Below are positions 19,114 through 28,446 of a stretch of DNA of 64,000 nucleotides, piece by piece. Within the stretch, counting starts at the first letter, position 1; each line of letters begins with the position of its first letter. The position numbers and the translations under genes were made by a program. The notes under the pieces are model-generated. The model did not search any database, was not told where the DNA came from, and saw nothing but the letters and a program-made list of their open reading frames with translations. The DNA comes from Thiogranum sp. (lineage in GTDB: Bacteria; Pseudomonadota; Gammaproteobacteria; DSM-19610), in assembly GCA_024102665.1 (NCBI GenBank), contig JAGFJP010000092.1:62001-126000 (forward strand). The letters run 5' to 3'.

Positions 19114-19934
19114 GTGCGTTCGCTCTCCTGCTGCTGTTCGATCAATGCTCTGACCGGAAGCAGCTGAACACCCTGCTGTTTCAGCTGCGGGAGTTCGCGC
19201 TCCAGGAAGGCCAGTGTCTGCGGGTAGGGGTGGCCGATCGCGAGGGCGGTACCCTGGCTGCGCGCCAGCTTCAGCAGGCGCCGGAACTGGTAAGCAATCC
19301 GCTCATCATCCGGTTCGTTGTCGAGAAACACGTTACGGTCGGTGCTGGGCACGTCATTCTCCTCGGCGACGCGCCTGGCCACGGTCGCGACTGTTGTCCG
19401 GCTGTCGACGAAAATCAACGGCATCTGCTGCTGGCGCATCTCCCGCATCAACCAAAGCATATGCCCGGGATGCCGCGTCAGCAAGCTGCCCATGTGATTG
19501 TTGACGCCGGTCACGTGAGGCACCGAGGCCAGATTGTCCTGTACCCGGGCAATGAACTGGCGCTCCGTCATATCCAGCGTCACCGCACCATGGTCGAGGC
19601 GCCTGCCATCAACGCTGTCCATCGGCAGATGCAGCAACACCTCTTTTCCACTTTGGAATGCCGCATTCGCCAATTCGCCGGTGTAGCGTTCCTTGGGGAG
19701 AAATGCGCAGGCTACGGGTCCGGGTAGCGCGATCACGCGTCGCCCGGCCTGTATCAATTTCCCCATATCATCGATGATGATACTGATCGCCGGGGGAGCG
19801 TTGTCAGTGCTCTCGGCGCGCGCGAGACCGGTAATTGCAAAAGCCGTAAAAAGAACGACCGGCCAAACGCCGGTCGCAAAACGCATCATCCATTTTGATC
19901 TGGCTGTACCATGGCACGTGGCGCAGCACTGCAT
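19053..19934 (-). CDS. yibQ: Divergent polysaccharide deacetylase family protein (YibQ)
   Basis: 293 residues. A signal peptide or anchor spans about residues 17-40. The mature part is the divergent polysaccharide deacetylase fold (PAISIIIDDMG at its start, LLHLPMDS, VNNHMGSLLT, FVDSRTT, AIGHPYP). The family lies beside envC in gammaproteobacteria and acts in the periplasm; activity is not firmly known. GGGAGA about 10 bases upstream supports the first ATG, 2 bp after the protease stop. The C-terminal ~20 residues overlap the DJ-1 gene. Confidence 0.88.
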   Translation of the reverse strand: MQCCATCHGTARSKWMMRFATGVWPVVLFTAFAITGLARAESTDNAPPAISIIIDDMGKLIQAGRRVIALPGPVACAFLPKERYTGELANAAFQSGKEVLLHLPMDSVDGRRLDHGAVTLDMTERQFIARVQDNLASVPHVTGVNNHMGSLLTRHPGHMLWLMREMRQQQMPLIFVDSRTTVATVARRVAEENDVPSTDRNVFLDNEPDDERIAYQFRRLLKLARSQGTALAIGHPYPQTLAFLERELPQLKQQGVQLLPVRALIEQQQESERTWQASLSPSHKAAKSSKPQL

Positions 19935-19936
19935 TC

Positions 19937-21253
19937 CTACATCTTCTCCCTCTGGATGGCCAGCCCCTTCAGCAGGTTCAGGGCTTCGTATAACTGGTAA
20001 TCGGACTGCGCCAGGGATTCCTCTTTCGGTTTGTCGCCCGTCTCGCCGAGAATTCTGGTCTTGGTGCCATTACCGTTGGACAGGTGCCCGGACAGATCAG
20101 CTTCCTTGATCGGCGCGAATGATTGGTCTACGGCTGACACCCGGACCGGATCCAGCTCGATGTCGGGCTTGATCCCTTCAGCCTGTATCGATCGGCCGGA
20201 GGGCGTAAAATACCGCGCCGTGGTCAACTTCACCGCCGTCCCGTTGCTTAGCGGCAGAATGGTCTGCACGGAGCCCTTACCGAAAGTCTGGGAGCCTACT
20301 ATGATGGCGCGCCTGTGATCCTGCAGGGCACCCGAAACGATTTCCGACGCCGACGCCGAACCCTGGTTGACGAGCACGACGAGCGGGGCGCCATCAAGAA
20401 TGTCGTCCGGTGTGGCGTTGAATCGCAGCTTTGAATCGCTCACCCGCCCTTCGGTATAGACAATCAGGCCCTTTTTCAGAAACGCATCGGAGACTGCAAC
20501 CGCGCCATTCAACACACCGCCCGGGTTGTTACGCAAATCCAGAACCAGCCCCTTCAAAGGTTTACCCGCTTCTTTTTGCAGGCTGGCGATAGCGTCAATC
20601 ATACTGTCGGCGGTCTTGGACTGGAACTGCGATATACGCAGGTAGCCGAATCCGTCTTCCAGCATACGGCTCTTGACGCTTTTGACGGTAATAATATCGC
20701 GCTTGATTTCGATCTTGATCGGTTGCTCGACACCTTCGCGCACCACCGTTATGCGCAGAGTCGTGCCGGGTTTGCCGCGCATGATCTTGACGGCTTCATC
20801 CAGCGTCAGTCCTTTCACCGGCGTGTCATCCAGCCGGATTATCAGATCACCCGCCTGGACACCGGCCCGCTGTGCGGGAGTGTCGTCGATAGGCGCTATG
20901 ACTTTGACGAAGCCATCTTCCATCCCGACCTCGATGCCGAGTCCGCCAAATTCGCCTGACGTTCCAACCTGCAGTTCCTTGAACTGCTCCTGGTCCAGGT
21001 AAGCCGAATGCGGATCCAGTCCGGAGAGCATGCCGCGAATGGCGTTTTCCAGCATGGCGCTGTCTTCGACATCCTCGACATAGTCATTCTTGATGCGCCC
21101 AAACACATCGCTGAAGGTGCGCAACTCCTCAACCGGAAGAGTCGGCGGGCTACTGGCTTCCCGCTCGGCAAATACACCGTGCCCGATGGACAGCGACAGG
21201 CCTATCAGCAAACCCGTCAGAACCAGAAATGCATTTTGTGTCTTAGTGCTCAT
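19937..21253 (-). CDS. S41 family C-terminal processing peptidase
   Basis: 438-residue periplasmic CtpA-type serine protease. An uncleaved or cleaved N-terminal signal (about 8-28) is followed by a PDZ domain (about 100-185) and the S41 catalytic domain. The Ser-Lys dyad is S301 (NQGSASASE) and K326 (TFGKGSVQ), 25 residues apart as in E. coli Prc. The family trims protein C-termini, often peptidoglycan hydrolases, which suits its position next to envC. Unlike Prc (about 680 residues) it is the short CtpA form. Confidence 0.93.
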   Translation of the reverse strand: MSTKTQNAFLVLTGLLIGLSLSIGHGVFAEREASSPPTLPVEELRTFSDVFGRIKNDYVEDVEDSAMLENAIRGMLSGLDPHSAYLDQEQFKELQVGTSGEFGGLGIEVGMEDGFVKVIAPIDDTPAQRAGVQAGDLIIRLDDTPVKGLTLDEAVKIMRGKPGTTLRITVVREGVEQPIKIEIKRDIITVKSVKSRMLEDGFGYLRISQFQSKTADSMIDAIASLQKEAGKPLKGLVLDLRNNPGGVLNGAVAVSDAFLKKGLIVYTEGRVSDSKLRFNATPDDILDGAPLVVLVNQGSASASEIVSGALQDHRRAIIVGSQTFGKGSVQTILPLSNGTAVKLTTARYFTPSGRSIQAEGIKPDIELDPVRVSAVDQSFAPIKEADLSGHLSNGNGTKTRILGETGDKPKEESLAQSDYQLYEALNLLKGLAIQREKM

Positions 21254-21389
21254 TATGAATCCAGCCTGGTGACCCTTCGATCACCTCAATGATGCGAATA
21301 ATGAAAGCCTTACAGAGAGTTGTCTGTGTGGATAAAGTGGACAATAGCATAACGTATCGACAGATGGCATAAACCGCTTGCGACGCAGG

Positions 21390-22583
21390 TCAACCTGTCC
21401 CCGGGGCGGGTTTTCCAGCAAACCAGTTTACCGGGTTGACGGGACGCCCCTTGTGCCTCAATTCGAAATACAACCCCGCCAGATTTTGACCCCCGCTGGA
21501 GCCTAATGTTGCCACCGCCTCTCCGCTATCGACCCATTCCCCCACTTCCTTATACAACGCCTGGTTATGGCCGTACAGGCTCATGTAACCATCACCGTGG
21601 TCAATAATCAGCAGCAGACCGAAACCGCGCATCCAGTCAGCGAAAGCGACCCTGCCCTTGGCGACAGCCCTCACCTTGCCGCCTTCAGCGGCCGCGATAG
21701 TCACGCCCTGCCATTGCAGGCCGCTGCCGCTGCGCGGCGTTCCGAAGCGGTTTGTCAGCCGGCCCGCAGCAGGCCAGCGCAGCTTGCCTTTCAGCGCTGC
21801 GAACGGTTGCTGTTGACTGGCGTCGGGGGGAATGTCCGCGAGCAAATCCTGCAGTGAATGCACCAGATCCCGCAGCTGCTGTTCGTTGGTTCTGAGTCTG
21901 TCCAGCTCGCCACCCTGGCTGCGCACTTCGCGAGACAGCCTCGCCAGCGCGAGTTCGCGGCTGCGCTTCTGCTCGCCCAGCTGCCGGGCCTCGTCTTGCT
22001 GCCGCGCGCGCAGCTCGGTGAGCTGCCGCGACTTCTCGTCGACCGCAGTCTGCAGCTGTTCGAGTTCTTGCAGCGTGCCGCGCATGGCCTCGATCTGTTG
22101 CATACGCGCCAGTGAAAAATAGGTGAAATACGCCAGCATGCGCCCGACAGCAGCCGGTTGTTCCTGGTTGAGCAACAATTTGACCTGTTGTTGACGGCCC
22201 ATCGCATAGGCCGCGCGGGCCTCAGCGGCAAGGCGTTCGCGCTGCTTGTGCAGATGTGAGGTGTGCTGGGTCTGCTGCTCGCGCAGCGCTGCAAGTTGTG
22301 TGTGATTCGCGGCGAGATCGCGCTCGAGCTGATTCAAATTGCGCGCCACGGCACTGATGCGCTGGTCGATTTCGCGAACGCGTTTTTCGGCATCAGTCTT
22401 TTTCTTCTGATTGGCTTCCAGCTTTTTCTGAAGTGCGCTGATCTGCCCGCGCAGGGCCTCGAGTTCCTGCGCCTTCGCGACAGCATCCTCGCCGGCGATC
22501 GCGTGTGCGTTCAGCAGCAGAATGCTGCACAAAAGAAGAATGCGCCGGACGCCGCACCGCGATGCGTGAATGACTGGTCGCAT
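21390..22583 (-). CDS. envC: EnvC-like activator of murein amidases
   Basis: 397 residues: signal peptide (about 1-31), a long coiled coil (about 35-255) and a C-terminal LytM/M23 domain. The metal ligands of active M23 peptidases are missing: the HxxxD site reads LQWQGVTIAA, HxH reads YGHN, and the final motif reads LYFELR. This is the degenerate form in which EnvC activates AmiA/AmiB at the septum without cutting peptidoglycan itself. The coiled coil would link it to FtsEX. A 136-bp gap separates it from the protease gene. Confidence 0.92.
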   Translation of the reverse strand: MRPVIHASRCGVRRILLLCSILLLNAHAIAGEDAVAKAQELEALRGQISALQKKLEANQKKKTDAEKRVREIDQRISAVARNLNQLERDLAANHTQLAALREQQTQHTSHLHKQRERLAAEARAAYAMGRQQQVKLLLNQEQPAAVGRMLAYFTYFSLARMQQIEAMRGTLQELEQLQTAVDEKSRQLTELRARQQDEARQLGEQKRSRELALARLSREVRSQGGELDRLRTNEQQLRDLVHSLQDLLADIPPDASQQQPFAALKGKLRWPAAGRLTNRFGTPRSGSGLQWQGVTIAAAEGGKVRAVAKGRVAFADWMRGFGLLLIIDHGDGYMSLYGHNQALYKEVGEWVDSGEAVATLGSSGGQNLAGLYFELRHKGRPVNPVNWFAGKPAPGTG

Positions 22584-22609
22584 TGCAGCGACATACGCCC
22601 CGTATCGAA

Positions 22610-24199
22610 TCAGGCTTCCGCCTCCAGCTTGCGGGCCGTTGCCGGTGCTGCCTGTTCGGGCACAAACTCCACCAGGGAACGTCCCGTCATTTCGCGTGGA
22701 GGCTCGAGCCCCATGAGGGCAATCAGGGTGGGAACGACATCCGCCAGCACGCCGTCCGCCAGTTGCGCCGGGCGGCCCACATACACCAGCGGCACGAGGT
22801 TGGATGTATGGGCGGTATGGGCCTGCCCGGTCTCCTTACCCCGCATCTGCTCGGCGTTGCCGTGATCGGCAGTGATCAGCATTTCGCCACCCGCCGCGTG
22901 CAGGGCTTCCACGACCCGCCCCAGACACTGATCAATAGCCTCGATCGCCCTGACAGCAGCGTCGAAACTGCCGGTATGTCCGACCATGTCGGGATTGGCG
23001 TAGTTGCAGATAATGACGTCGTACTTGCCGCTGCCGATGGCTTCGACCAGGTGATCGGTCACCCTGGGCGCGCTCATTTCGGGTTGCAGGTCGTAAGTCG
23101 CCACGAGCGGCGACGGCACCAGAATGCGATCTTCGCCCTCGAAGGGCTCTTCAACGCCACCATTGAAGAAAAAGGTGACGTGGGCATATTTTTCCGTTTC
23201 TGCCAGCCGCAACTGGCGCAAACCGAGTCTCGCCGCAAATTCGCCGAAAACGTTGTTCAGCCGCTCGGGAGGGAAGGCCACCGGTACGTCGAATTCGGAG
23301 TTGTATTCGGTGAGACTGACAAACCGCCCGAGTTTCGGACACACTGCGCGTTCGAAGCCGTCAAACGATGGCTCGATGAACGGCCGGGTAATCTGTCGTG
23401 CCCTGTCGGAACGGAAATTCATGAACACCAGCACATCCCCGTCCTCGATGCGCACCGGCTCTGTACCTTCGGGTACGATTCGCGTGGCCTTCACGAATTC
23501 GTCGCCTTCGTCGCGGGCATACGCCATTTCCAGACCAGTAATGGCATCGGGCGCCTCGAATTCCGCCTTCGCCTGGGTGATCAGGTCATAGGCTGCCTGT
23601 ATCCTGGGCCAGCGGTGATCGCGATCCATGGCGTAGTAACGGCCGATGATCGACGCGAAGCGGCCGCCACCGTACTCGCGAAACTTGTCTTCCATGGCCT
23701 GTATGGAAGCCGCCGCGCTGCGCGGCGGTGTGTCACGGCCATCGAGGAACGCGTGCAGATACACCCTTTTCGCGCCGCGCTCGACAGCCAGCTTGACCAT
23801 GGCGTGAATCTGTTCCTCGTGGCTGTGCACGCCACCTTCCGACAACAGGCCCAGGATATGCACCGCCCTGTCGTTTTCAATCGCCAGGTCGACGGCATCA
23901 GTGAGAGTGGCGTTGCTGAAGAATGAGCCTGTCTTGATCGAGCGGGTCACCCGCGTGAATTCCTGGTAAACCACGCGCCCGGCGCCGAGGTTGAGGTGAC
24001 CGACTTCGGAGTTACCCATCTGGTCCGCCGGCAATCCAACCGCGGCACCGGAAGTGCAGATGAAACTGTGCGGGTAATCGCTCCACAGCCGGTCCCACAC
24101 GGGTTTCCGGGCGGCGGCTATGGCGTTGTATTCGGTATCTTCACTGTAGCCCCAACCATCCAGGACGACCAAAACGACAGGCTTTGGAGATTTCGACAT
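22610..24199 (-). CDS. gpmI: 2,3-bisphosphoglycerate-independent phosphoglycerate mutase
   Basis: Interconverts 3- and 2-phosphoglycerate using two Mn ions and a phosphoserine intermediate. 529 residues, slightly above the usual 510. The catalytic Ser is S64 in [16 protein letters not shown]. Metal-binding motifs VVLDGWG (N-terminus) and ADHGNAEQM (C-terminus) are intact. The gpmI-envC adjacency is the standard gammaproteobacterial order. Confidence 0.97.
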   Translation of the reverse strand: MSKSPKPVVLVVLDGWGYSEDTEYNAIAAARKPVWDRLWSDYPHSFICTSGAAVGLPADQMGNSEVGHLNLGAGRVVYQEFTRVTRSIKTGSFFSNATLTDAVDLAIENDRAVHILGLLSEGGVHSHEEQIHAMVKLAVERGAKRVYLHAFLDGRDTPPRSAAASIQAMEDKFREYGGGRFASIIGRYYAMDRDHRWPRIQAAYDLITQAKAEFEAPDAITGLEMAYARDEGDEFVKATRIVPEGTEPVRIEDGDVLVFMNFRSDRARQITRPFIEPSFDGFERAVCPKLGRFVSLTEYNSEFDVPVAFPPERLNNVFGEFAARLGLRQLRLAETEKYAHVTFFFNGGVEEPFEGEDRILVPSPLVATYDLQPEMSAPRVTDHLVEAIGSGKYDVIICNYANPDMVGHTGSFDAAVRAIEAIDQCLGRVVEALHAAGGEMLITADHGNAEQMRGKETGQAHTAHTSNLVPLVYVGRPAQLADGVLADVVPTLIALMGLEPPREMTGRSLVEFVPEQAAPATARKLEAEA

Positions 24200-24237
24200 G
24201 ACCTCAGAATTATATGCTAGAAACGTTGGACCGAAAC

Positions 24238-24290
24238 TTAGACCAAGTCTAACCCTTTACAAGGGGTGCCGCCATGGTCCTTTACAAGGG
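24238..24290. promoter_or_regulatory. Three tandem dyads, possible operators
   Basis: The gpmI/arsR-type divergent gap contains TTAGAC-caa-GTCTAA (24238-24252), then CCCTT-TAC-AAGGG (24253-24265), then a second CCTTTACAAGGG (24279-24290), 25 bp after the matching bases of the first. The repeated sequence and the spacing suggest a protein bound on one or more faces of the helix, upstream of the regulator's promoter. Confidence 0.45.
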
Positions 24291-24302
24291 ATAAAAATAC
24301 AA

Positions 24303-24331
24303 CTTCCTTCACAGGTGTATTATTGTATAAT
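24303..24331 (+). promoter_or_regulatory. Probable promoter of the ArsR-type gene
   Basis: A perfect TATAAT lies at 24326-24331. The -35 region at 17-bp spacing (CTTCCT, 24303-24308) is poor, as expected for a promoter needing or blocked by a regulator. The leader before the ATG at 24417 would be about 80 bases. Confidence 0.45.
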
Positions 24332-24416
24332 GTTTTGTTTATAAAGGGCAGGGCAAACCGTGCCGGTAACAGCGCCCACTGGTGAATTTTTTGTGGCAGC
24401 AACAGGTGGAGATATT

Positions 24417-24740
24417 ATGACGGCGTCAACCACCGACACCCTCATTACCCGCGACGAGGATATCGATCGCGCATCCCGGTCTCTCAAGGCGATGTCGCAC
24501 CCGTTGCGCCTGAAGATTCTGTGCACCCTCGGCGACCAGGAAGTCAGCGTTCAGGACATTGTGGAGAACGTCGGGACATCGCAAAGCAACATCTCGCAGC
24601 ACCTGGCGATACTGAGAGACAAGGGAATACTGACTTCCCGCAAGGATGCCAACAGGGTTTATTACCGGGTCGGCGACTCGCGCACGCTGAGACTGATCAG
24701 TATGATGCGGGACGTTTTCTGCACCCTGAATTCGAACTGA
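24417..24740 (+). CDS. ArsR/SmtB repressor with persulfide-sensor cysteine pair
   Basis: 107 residues from the ATG at 24417 (GGTGGAG 7 bases upstream; the GTG at 24360 lacks this). A winged helix-turn-helix covers SVQDIVENVGTSQSNISQHL and the wing KDANRVYYRV. It lacks the metal-site motif ELCVCDL. Instead it has C36 (RLKILC) and C102 (MMRDVFC), 66 residues apart, the same positions and spacing as the sulfane-sulfur sensors SqrR, BigR and YgaV. The next gene is a rhodanese, which fits a persulfide-responsive repressor of its own operon (inference). Confidence 0.85.
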   Translation: MTASTTDTLITRDEDIDRASRSLKAMSHPLRLKILCTLGDQEVSVQDIVENVGTSQSNISQHLAILRDKGILTSRKDANRVYYRVGDSRTLRLISMMRDVFCTLNSN

Positions 24741-24776
24741 GTATTCCTCACCCGCAGGACAGAGCGGAGCCCGTTT

Positions 24777-25211
24777 TTGGCAGATTTCGCGCGCATTATT
24801 GAATTTATCGGCAACCACCCGCTGCTGTTTGTCGCATTCTTCGGCACGCTCGGGCTGCTGATCGGCAGCGAGATCAGTCGGCGCCTGAGCGGGATGAAGT
24901 CGATCGGGCCCATGGAAGCCACGCAACTCAGCAACCGGGAAGACGCCGTGTTTCTCGATATTCGCGAAGAAGTCGAATACCGGGCCGGTCACATCCCCGA
25001 AAGTATTCACATTCCCATGAAGCAATTGCCGGACCGGGTAGCCGAGTTGAACAAACACAAGGGCCGCCCTGTGATTGCCTACTGCCGCTCCGGTAGTCGC
25101 TCCAACAGCGCCGGGAGTCTGCTGAAAAAACACGGCTTCGAAAACGTGTACAATCTCGGCGGTGGGATCATGGCCTGGCAAAAGGCCAATCTGCCCCTGA
25201 GCAGGAAATAG
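24777..25211 (+). CDS. Membrane-anchored rhodanese (YibN-like)
   Basis: 144 residues from a TTG start. One N-terminal membrane helix (about 13-31, LLFVAFFGTLGLLIG) and a single rhodanese domain with the active cysteine in AYCRSGSRS, a CxxGxR-type loop. The domain would face the cytoplasm if the topology is as in E. coli YibN. It carries sulfane sulfur as a cysteine persulfide. It lies directly upstream of secB as in enterobacteria, but grxC, normally between them, is absent. Confidence 0.88.
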   Translation: MADFARIIEFIGNHPLLFVAFFGTLGLLIGSEISRRLSGMKSIGPMEATQLSNREDAVFLDIREEVEYRAGHIPESIHIPMKQLPDRVAELNKHKGRPVIAYCRSGSRSNSAGSLLKKHGFENVYNLGGGIMAWQKANLPLSRK

Positions 25212-25269
25212 CCCGGCAGCGCCCGTATGAATGCTGGTCGGGCTCTAAATTTCACTATTGGACATTCTC

Positions 25270-25755
25270 ATGACCGAACAAATCAACGCGAATAACGTCG
25301 GCGACGGGCCGCAATTTGCTCTTCTGCGAATCTATCTGAAGGATGTATCGTTCGAAACGCCAAACTCGCCTGCCATTTTCATGCAGGAGCTGAATCAGGA
25401 CGTCAATCTTCAACTTAATACCTCTGTCAACCCGCTCGAGGACGATACGTATGAAGTCGTGCTGAGTGTTACCGTGACGGCCAAACAAGGTGACAAAACC
25501 AGTTTCCTGGTTGAAGTCCACCAAGCCGGTATCTTCGCCTTGAAGGGATTCGAGGAATCACAGAAAGGTGCAATGCTCGGAGCCTACTGTCCCAATACTC
25601 TGTTTCCTTTCGCCCGGGAAGCCATCGCCGATCTGGTTATGAAAGGCGGCTTTCCACAGATCCTTTTGGCACCGATCAATTTCGAGGCGCTGCATGCCCA
25701 GAAAATCGCCCGTGTCAGGGAGAAGGGCGGAGCAGTAGAACAGGGCGTAACGTAA
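25270..25755 (+). CDS. secB: Protein-export chaperone SecB
   Basis: 161-residue tetrameric chaperone that keeps preproteins unfolded and delivers them to SecA. I chose the ATG at 25270 ([10 protein letters not shown]). Family segments [22 protein letters not shown] and [11 protein letters not shown] are present. gpsA starts 10 bp downstream, the usual pair. Confidence 0.96.
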   Translation: MTEQINANNVGDGPQFALLRIYLKDVSFETPNSPAIFMQELNQDVNLQLNTSVNPLEDDTYEVVLSVTVTAKQGDKTSFLVEVHQAGIFALKGFEESQKGAMLGAYCPNTLFPFAREAIADLVMKGGFPQILLAPINFEALHAQKIARVREKGGAVEQGVT

Positions 25756-25765
25756 GCCCGTTGGC

Positions 25766-26776
25766 ATGCCAGGATCCCGGCTTGTCATCGCCGTTCTCGG
25801 CGCAGGTTCCTGGGGCACCGCCCTGGCGATGCTGCTGGCCAGAAACGGCGCCCGTGTACGGCTTTGGGACCGGGATACAGCCCATATAGAGAACCTGGTT
25901 CGCGACCACGCCAACCAGCGTTACCTGCCGAACATCGAGCTTCCCGACAGGGTATCGCCGGTTGCCGCCCTGCAAGACGCACTCAACGGCGCCGAATTTG
26001 TCCTGATAGCCGTACCCAGTGGCGGGTTTCGCAACGTGCTGCAGCAGGTACGCACCTGCATCGGCACATCATTCAACCTCGTGTGGGCCAGCAAGGGCCT
26101 GGAACCCGTTTCCGGCAAACTGCTGCACGAAGTCGTTCAGCAGGAACTGCCCGGGCTGCGCTCCGCGGCGGTCTTGTCAGGTCCGAGTTTTGCAACCGAA
26201 GTCGCAAGAGGCCTGCCTACCGCCGTCACGGTAGCCGCCGCCGATGCAGACTACGCGCAAACCGTGGCTGCACTGTTTCACTGCCCGACATTCCGCACCT
26301 ATACCAGTGAAGATGTGGTCGGCGTCGAACTCGGCGGCGCAGCCAAGAACGTGCTGGCCATCGCCGCGGGCATTTCCGACGGACTGGGCTATGGAGCCAA
26401 TGCACGTGCCGCGCTGATCACCCGCGGGCTGGCGGAAATCATGCGGCTCGGCGCCGAGCTCGGCGGACACCGGGAAACCTTCATGGGTCTCGCCGGTGTC
26501 GGTGACCTGGTCCTGACCTGCACCGACGACCAGTCGCGCAACCGCCGTCTCGGGCTGTCAATCGGTCGCGGTATACCGCTGGAAAAGGCGGTTGAAGAAA
26601 TCGGCCAGGCCGTGGAGGGACTGCATACGGCCAAGGAGCTGGACAGCCGGGCCAGATCGCTCGGCGTTGAAATGCCGATCACCGAGCAGGTGAAACACAT
26701 GCTGTATGACGGCGAGTCTCCGGCAGAAGCGGTGCAGGCGTTGCTTAGCCGCGAATCGAAACCCGAAACTGTTTGA
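25766..26776 (+). CDS. gpsA: NAD(P)-dependent glycerol-3-phosphate dehydrogenase
   Basis: Reduces dihydroxyacetone phosphate to sn-glycerol 3-phosphate for phospholipid synthesis. 336 residues. The nucleotide-binding fold starts with VLGAGSWGTALAMLLA. Catalytic Lys is in GAAKNVLAIAAG, and GVGDLVLTC follows. Conserved neighbour of secB and trmL. Confidence 0.96.
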   Translation: MPGSRLVIAVLGAGSWGTALAMLLARNGARVRLWDRDTAHIENLVRDHANQRYLPNIELPDRVSPVAALQDALNGAEFVLIAVPSGGFRNVLQQVRTCIGTSFNLVWASKGLEPVSGKLLHEVVQQELPGLRSAAVLSGPSFATEVARGLPTAVTVAAADADYAQTVAALFHCPTFRTYTSEDVVGVELGGAAKNVLAIAAGISDGLGYGANARAALITRGLAEIMRLGAELGGHRETFMGLAGVGDLVLTCTDDQSRNRRLGLSIGRGIPLEKAVEEIGQAVEGLHTAKELDSRARSLGVEMPITEQVKHMLYDGESPAEAVQALLSRESKPETV

Positions 26777-26808
26777 GCGCGCTGTCCTGCGCGTAAATCC
26801 GCGTGCGC

Positions 26809-27273
26809 TTACTGACTTGTACCGAATCCTTGCTGGCGCCACGCTTCATATACCACCACCGCGACTGAATTGGACAGATTGAGGCTGCGGCTTCCCGCAA
26901 CCATCGGCAGACGTATGACATGGTCTTCACCGAGAGATGCCAGCATAGCCTGGGGCAGGCCGCGCGTCTCCGGGCCGAACAGCAGGGCGTCCCCCACCTG
27001 ATAGGCGACCGAATCATAACGCCGCCTGCCCCGCGTCGACACCGCCCAGGTCCGGTGCGGCCGGATCTCTGTCATAAAATCGTCCAGCGACTCGTAAACG
27101 GCAACACTGGCCCATTCCCGGTAATCCAGACCGGCGCGGCGCAACTTCCGGTCCTCCAGCTCAAAGCCCAGCGGCTTGATCAAATGCAGGCGATTACCGG
27201 TGTTGGCGCACAGGCGGATCACGTTTCCGGTATTCGGTGGAATCTCCGGTTGATAGAGGACAATATGAAACAT
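26809..27273 (-). CDS. trmL: tRNA (cytidine/uridine-2'-O-)-methyltransferase TrmL
   Basis: SPOUT-class enzyme methylating the wobble ribose (position 34) of tRNA-Leu isoacceptors. 154 residues from the ATG at 27271-27273 with AGGAAA just upstream; the longer open frame to 27618 has no family similarity. Knot motifs LLFGPETRGLP and MVAGSRSLNLSNSVAVVVYEA are present. It converges with gpsA. Confidence 0.95.
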   Translation of the reverse strand: MFHIVLYQPEIPPNTGNVIRLCANTGNRLHLIKPLGFELEDRKLRRAGLDYREWASVAVYESLDDFMTEIRPHRTWAVSTRGRRRYDSVAYQVGDALLFGPETRGLPQAMLASLGEDHVIRLPMVAGSRSLNLSNSVAVVVYEAWRQQGFGTSQ

Positions 27274-27421
27274 GCTTTCCTGAAATGTGCTGCCGGTAGC
27301 CGCATTCCTCACCACAACGGACGGCGATAACCCGGAATCGGGAAATGCAGGCCGGCGATGTTCGGCGAAAAATCCTGTCGCGCTTTTCTTTCGAAAGCGC
27401 TTCAGGTCAAATACACAGCCG

Positions 27422-28375
27422 ATGATACACAACAGCGATCCGCTCTCGGTCGATTTTTGCGGCCTCACCCTCAGTTCGCCGCTGGTGCTGCTGTCGGGCT
27501 GCGTGGGCTTTGGCGAGGAATACACGCGAGTCAAGGGATTCTCCAACCGGGACGTTGGCGCCGTCTGCCTCAAGGGAACCACGCTGCAGCCGCGCCTGGG
27601 AAACCCGCCGCACCGCATCTACGAAACGCCGATGGGCATGCTCAATGCTATCGGATTGCAGAATCCCGGAGTCGGTCACGTGGTGGCCAATATCTTGCCG
27701 GAACTCGATTTCGAGGAGACGCGCTTCATCGCCAATGTCTCGGGCTCGACAGTGGACGAATACTTCGAAGTCACCCGCCGCTTCGATGACTCGCCTATCG
27801 ACGCCATCGAAATCAACATTTCCTGCCCGAACGTGAAGGAGGGGGGGGTCGCCTTCGGCAATGACCCGGAAATGTCGGCGCGCGTCGTCGAAATCTGCCG
27901 CAAGGCTACCCGCAAACCGCTGATCACCAAGCTGTCGCCCAACCAGACGGACATCGCCGAAAATGCCCGGCGTTGTATCGATGCGGGCACCGACGGCTTC
28001 GCGGTCATCAACACACTGATGGGTATGGCTATCGACATCGAAAAACGCCGGCCGATTATCGGTAACAACCAGGGTGGCCTGTCGGGGCCGGCAATCAAAC
28101 CGATTGCCTTGTTGAAGGTGCACCAGGTGTACCAGGTGTGTAAATCCCACGGCATTCCCATCATCGGCCAGGGTGGGGTAACGAGCGTGGAGGATGCGCT
28201 CGAATTCCTCATCGCAGGCGCCAGCACTGTCGGTGTCGGCACCGCGCTGTTCTACGATCCGCTGATTTGCCGCAAACTCAACGACGGCATCCGGGCGTAC
28301 CTGGAACGCCACCAGCTACCGAACGTTCAGGCGCTGACCGGAACCCTGCAACTCAACGGCCCAGGCGGCTGCTAG
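27422..28375 (+). CDS. pyrD: Dihydroorotate dehydrogenase, class 1B-type catalytic subunit
   Basis: Flavoprotein oxidising dihydroorotate to orotate in pyrimidine synthesis. 317 residues from the ATG at 27422. The catalytic cysteine is in INISCPNVKEGG; FMN-binding pieces include VKLSPN-like TKLSPNQTD and GQGGVTS. The N-terminal LLSGCVGFGEEY and the overall pattern match class 1B enzymes (B. subtilis PyrD), which are soluble and partner with PyrK. Most gammaproteobacteria use the membrane class 2 enzyme. No pyrK is adjacent. Confidence 0.88.
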   Translation: MIHNSDPLSVDFCGLTLSSPLVLLSGCVGFGEEYTRVKGFSNRDVGAVCLKGTTLQPRLGNPPHRIYETPMGMLNAIGLQNPGVGHVVANILPELDFEETRFIANVSGSTVDEYFEVTRRFDDSPIDAIEINISCPNVKEGGVAFGNDPEMSARVVEICRKATRKPLITKLSPNQTDIAENARRCIDAGTDGFAVINTLMGMAIDIEKRRPIIGNNQGGLSGPAIKPIALLKVHQVYQVCKSHGIPIIGQGGVTSVEDALEFLIAGASTVGVGTALFYDPLICRKLNDGIRAYLERHQLPNVQALTGTLQLNGPGGC

Positions 28376-28430
28376 AAATCTGCTCCGGCGCGCAGAGCGC
28401 CCATCTGGCTCGGAATTTGCGTCATACCCG

Positions 28431-28446
28431 ATTGCTTGCAAGCAAT
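28431..28446. promoter_or_regulatory. Perfect 16-bp palindrome before the first pilus-like cluster
   Basis: ATTGCTTGCAAGCAAT is perfectly self-complementary, and the flanks add a CCCG/CGGG pair (28427-28430 and 28449-28452). It ends 14 bp before the ATG of the first gene of the cluster, so as DNA it could be an operator and as RNA a hairpin beside the ribosome-binding site. Confidence 0.5.

Noticed and set aside
22583-23926. A 447-codon plus-strand open frame opposite gpmI
   Set aside because: Antisense shadow; composition is unlike a protein and gpmI is certain.
24234-24245. The 12-mer AAACTTAGACCA recurs at 63679-63690
   Set aside because: Only the 12 bases match, flanks differ, and the second copy is not part of a dyad. 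A single 12-base repeat in 64 kb is expected by chance.
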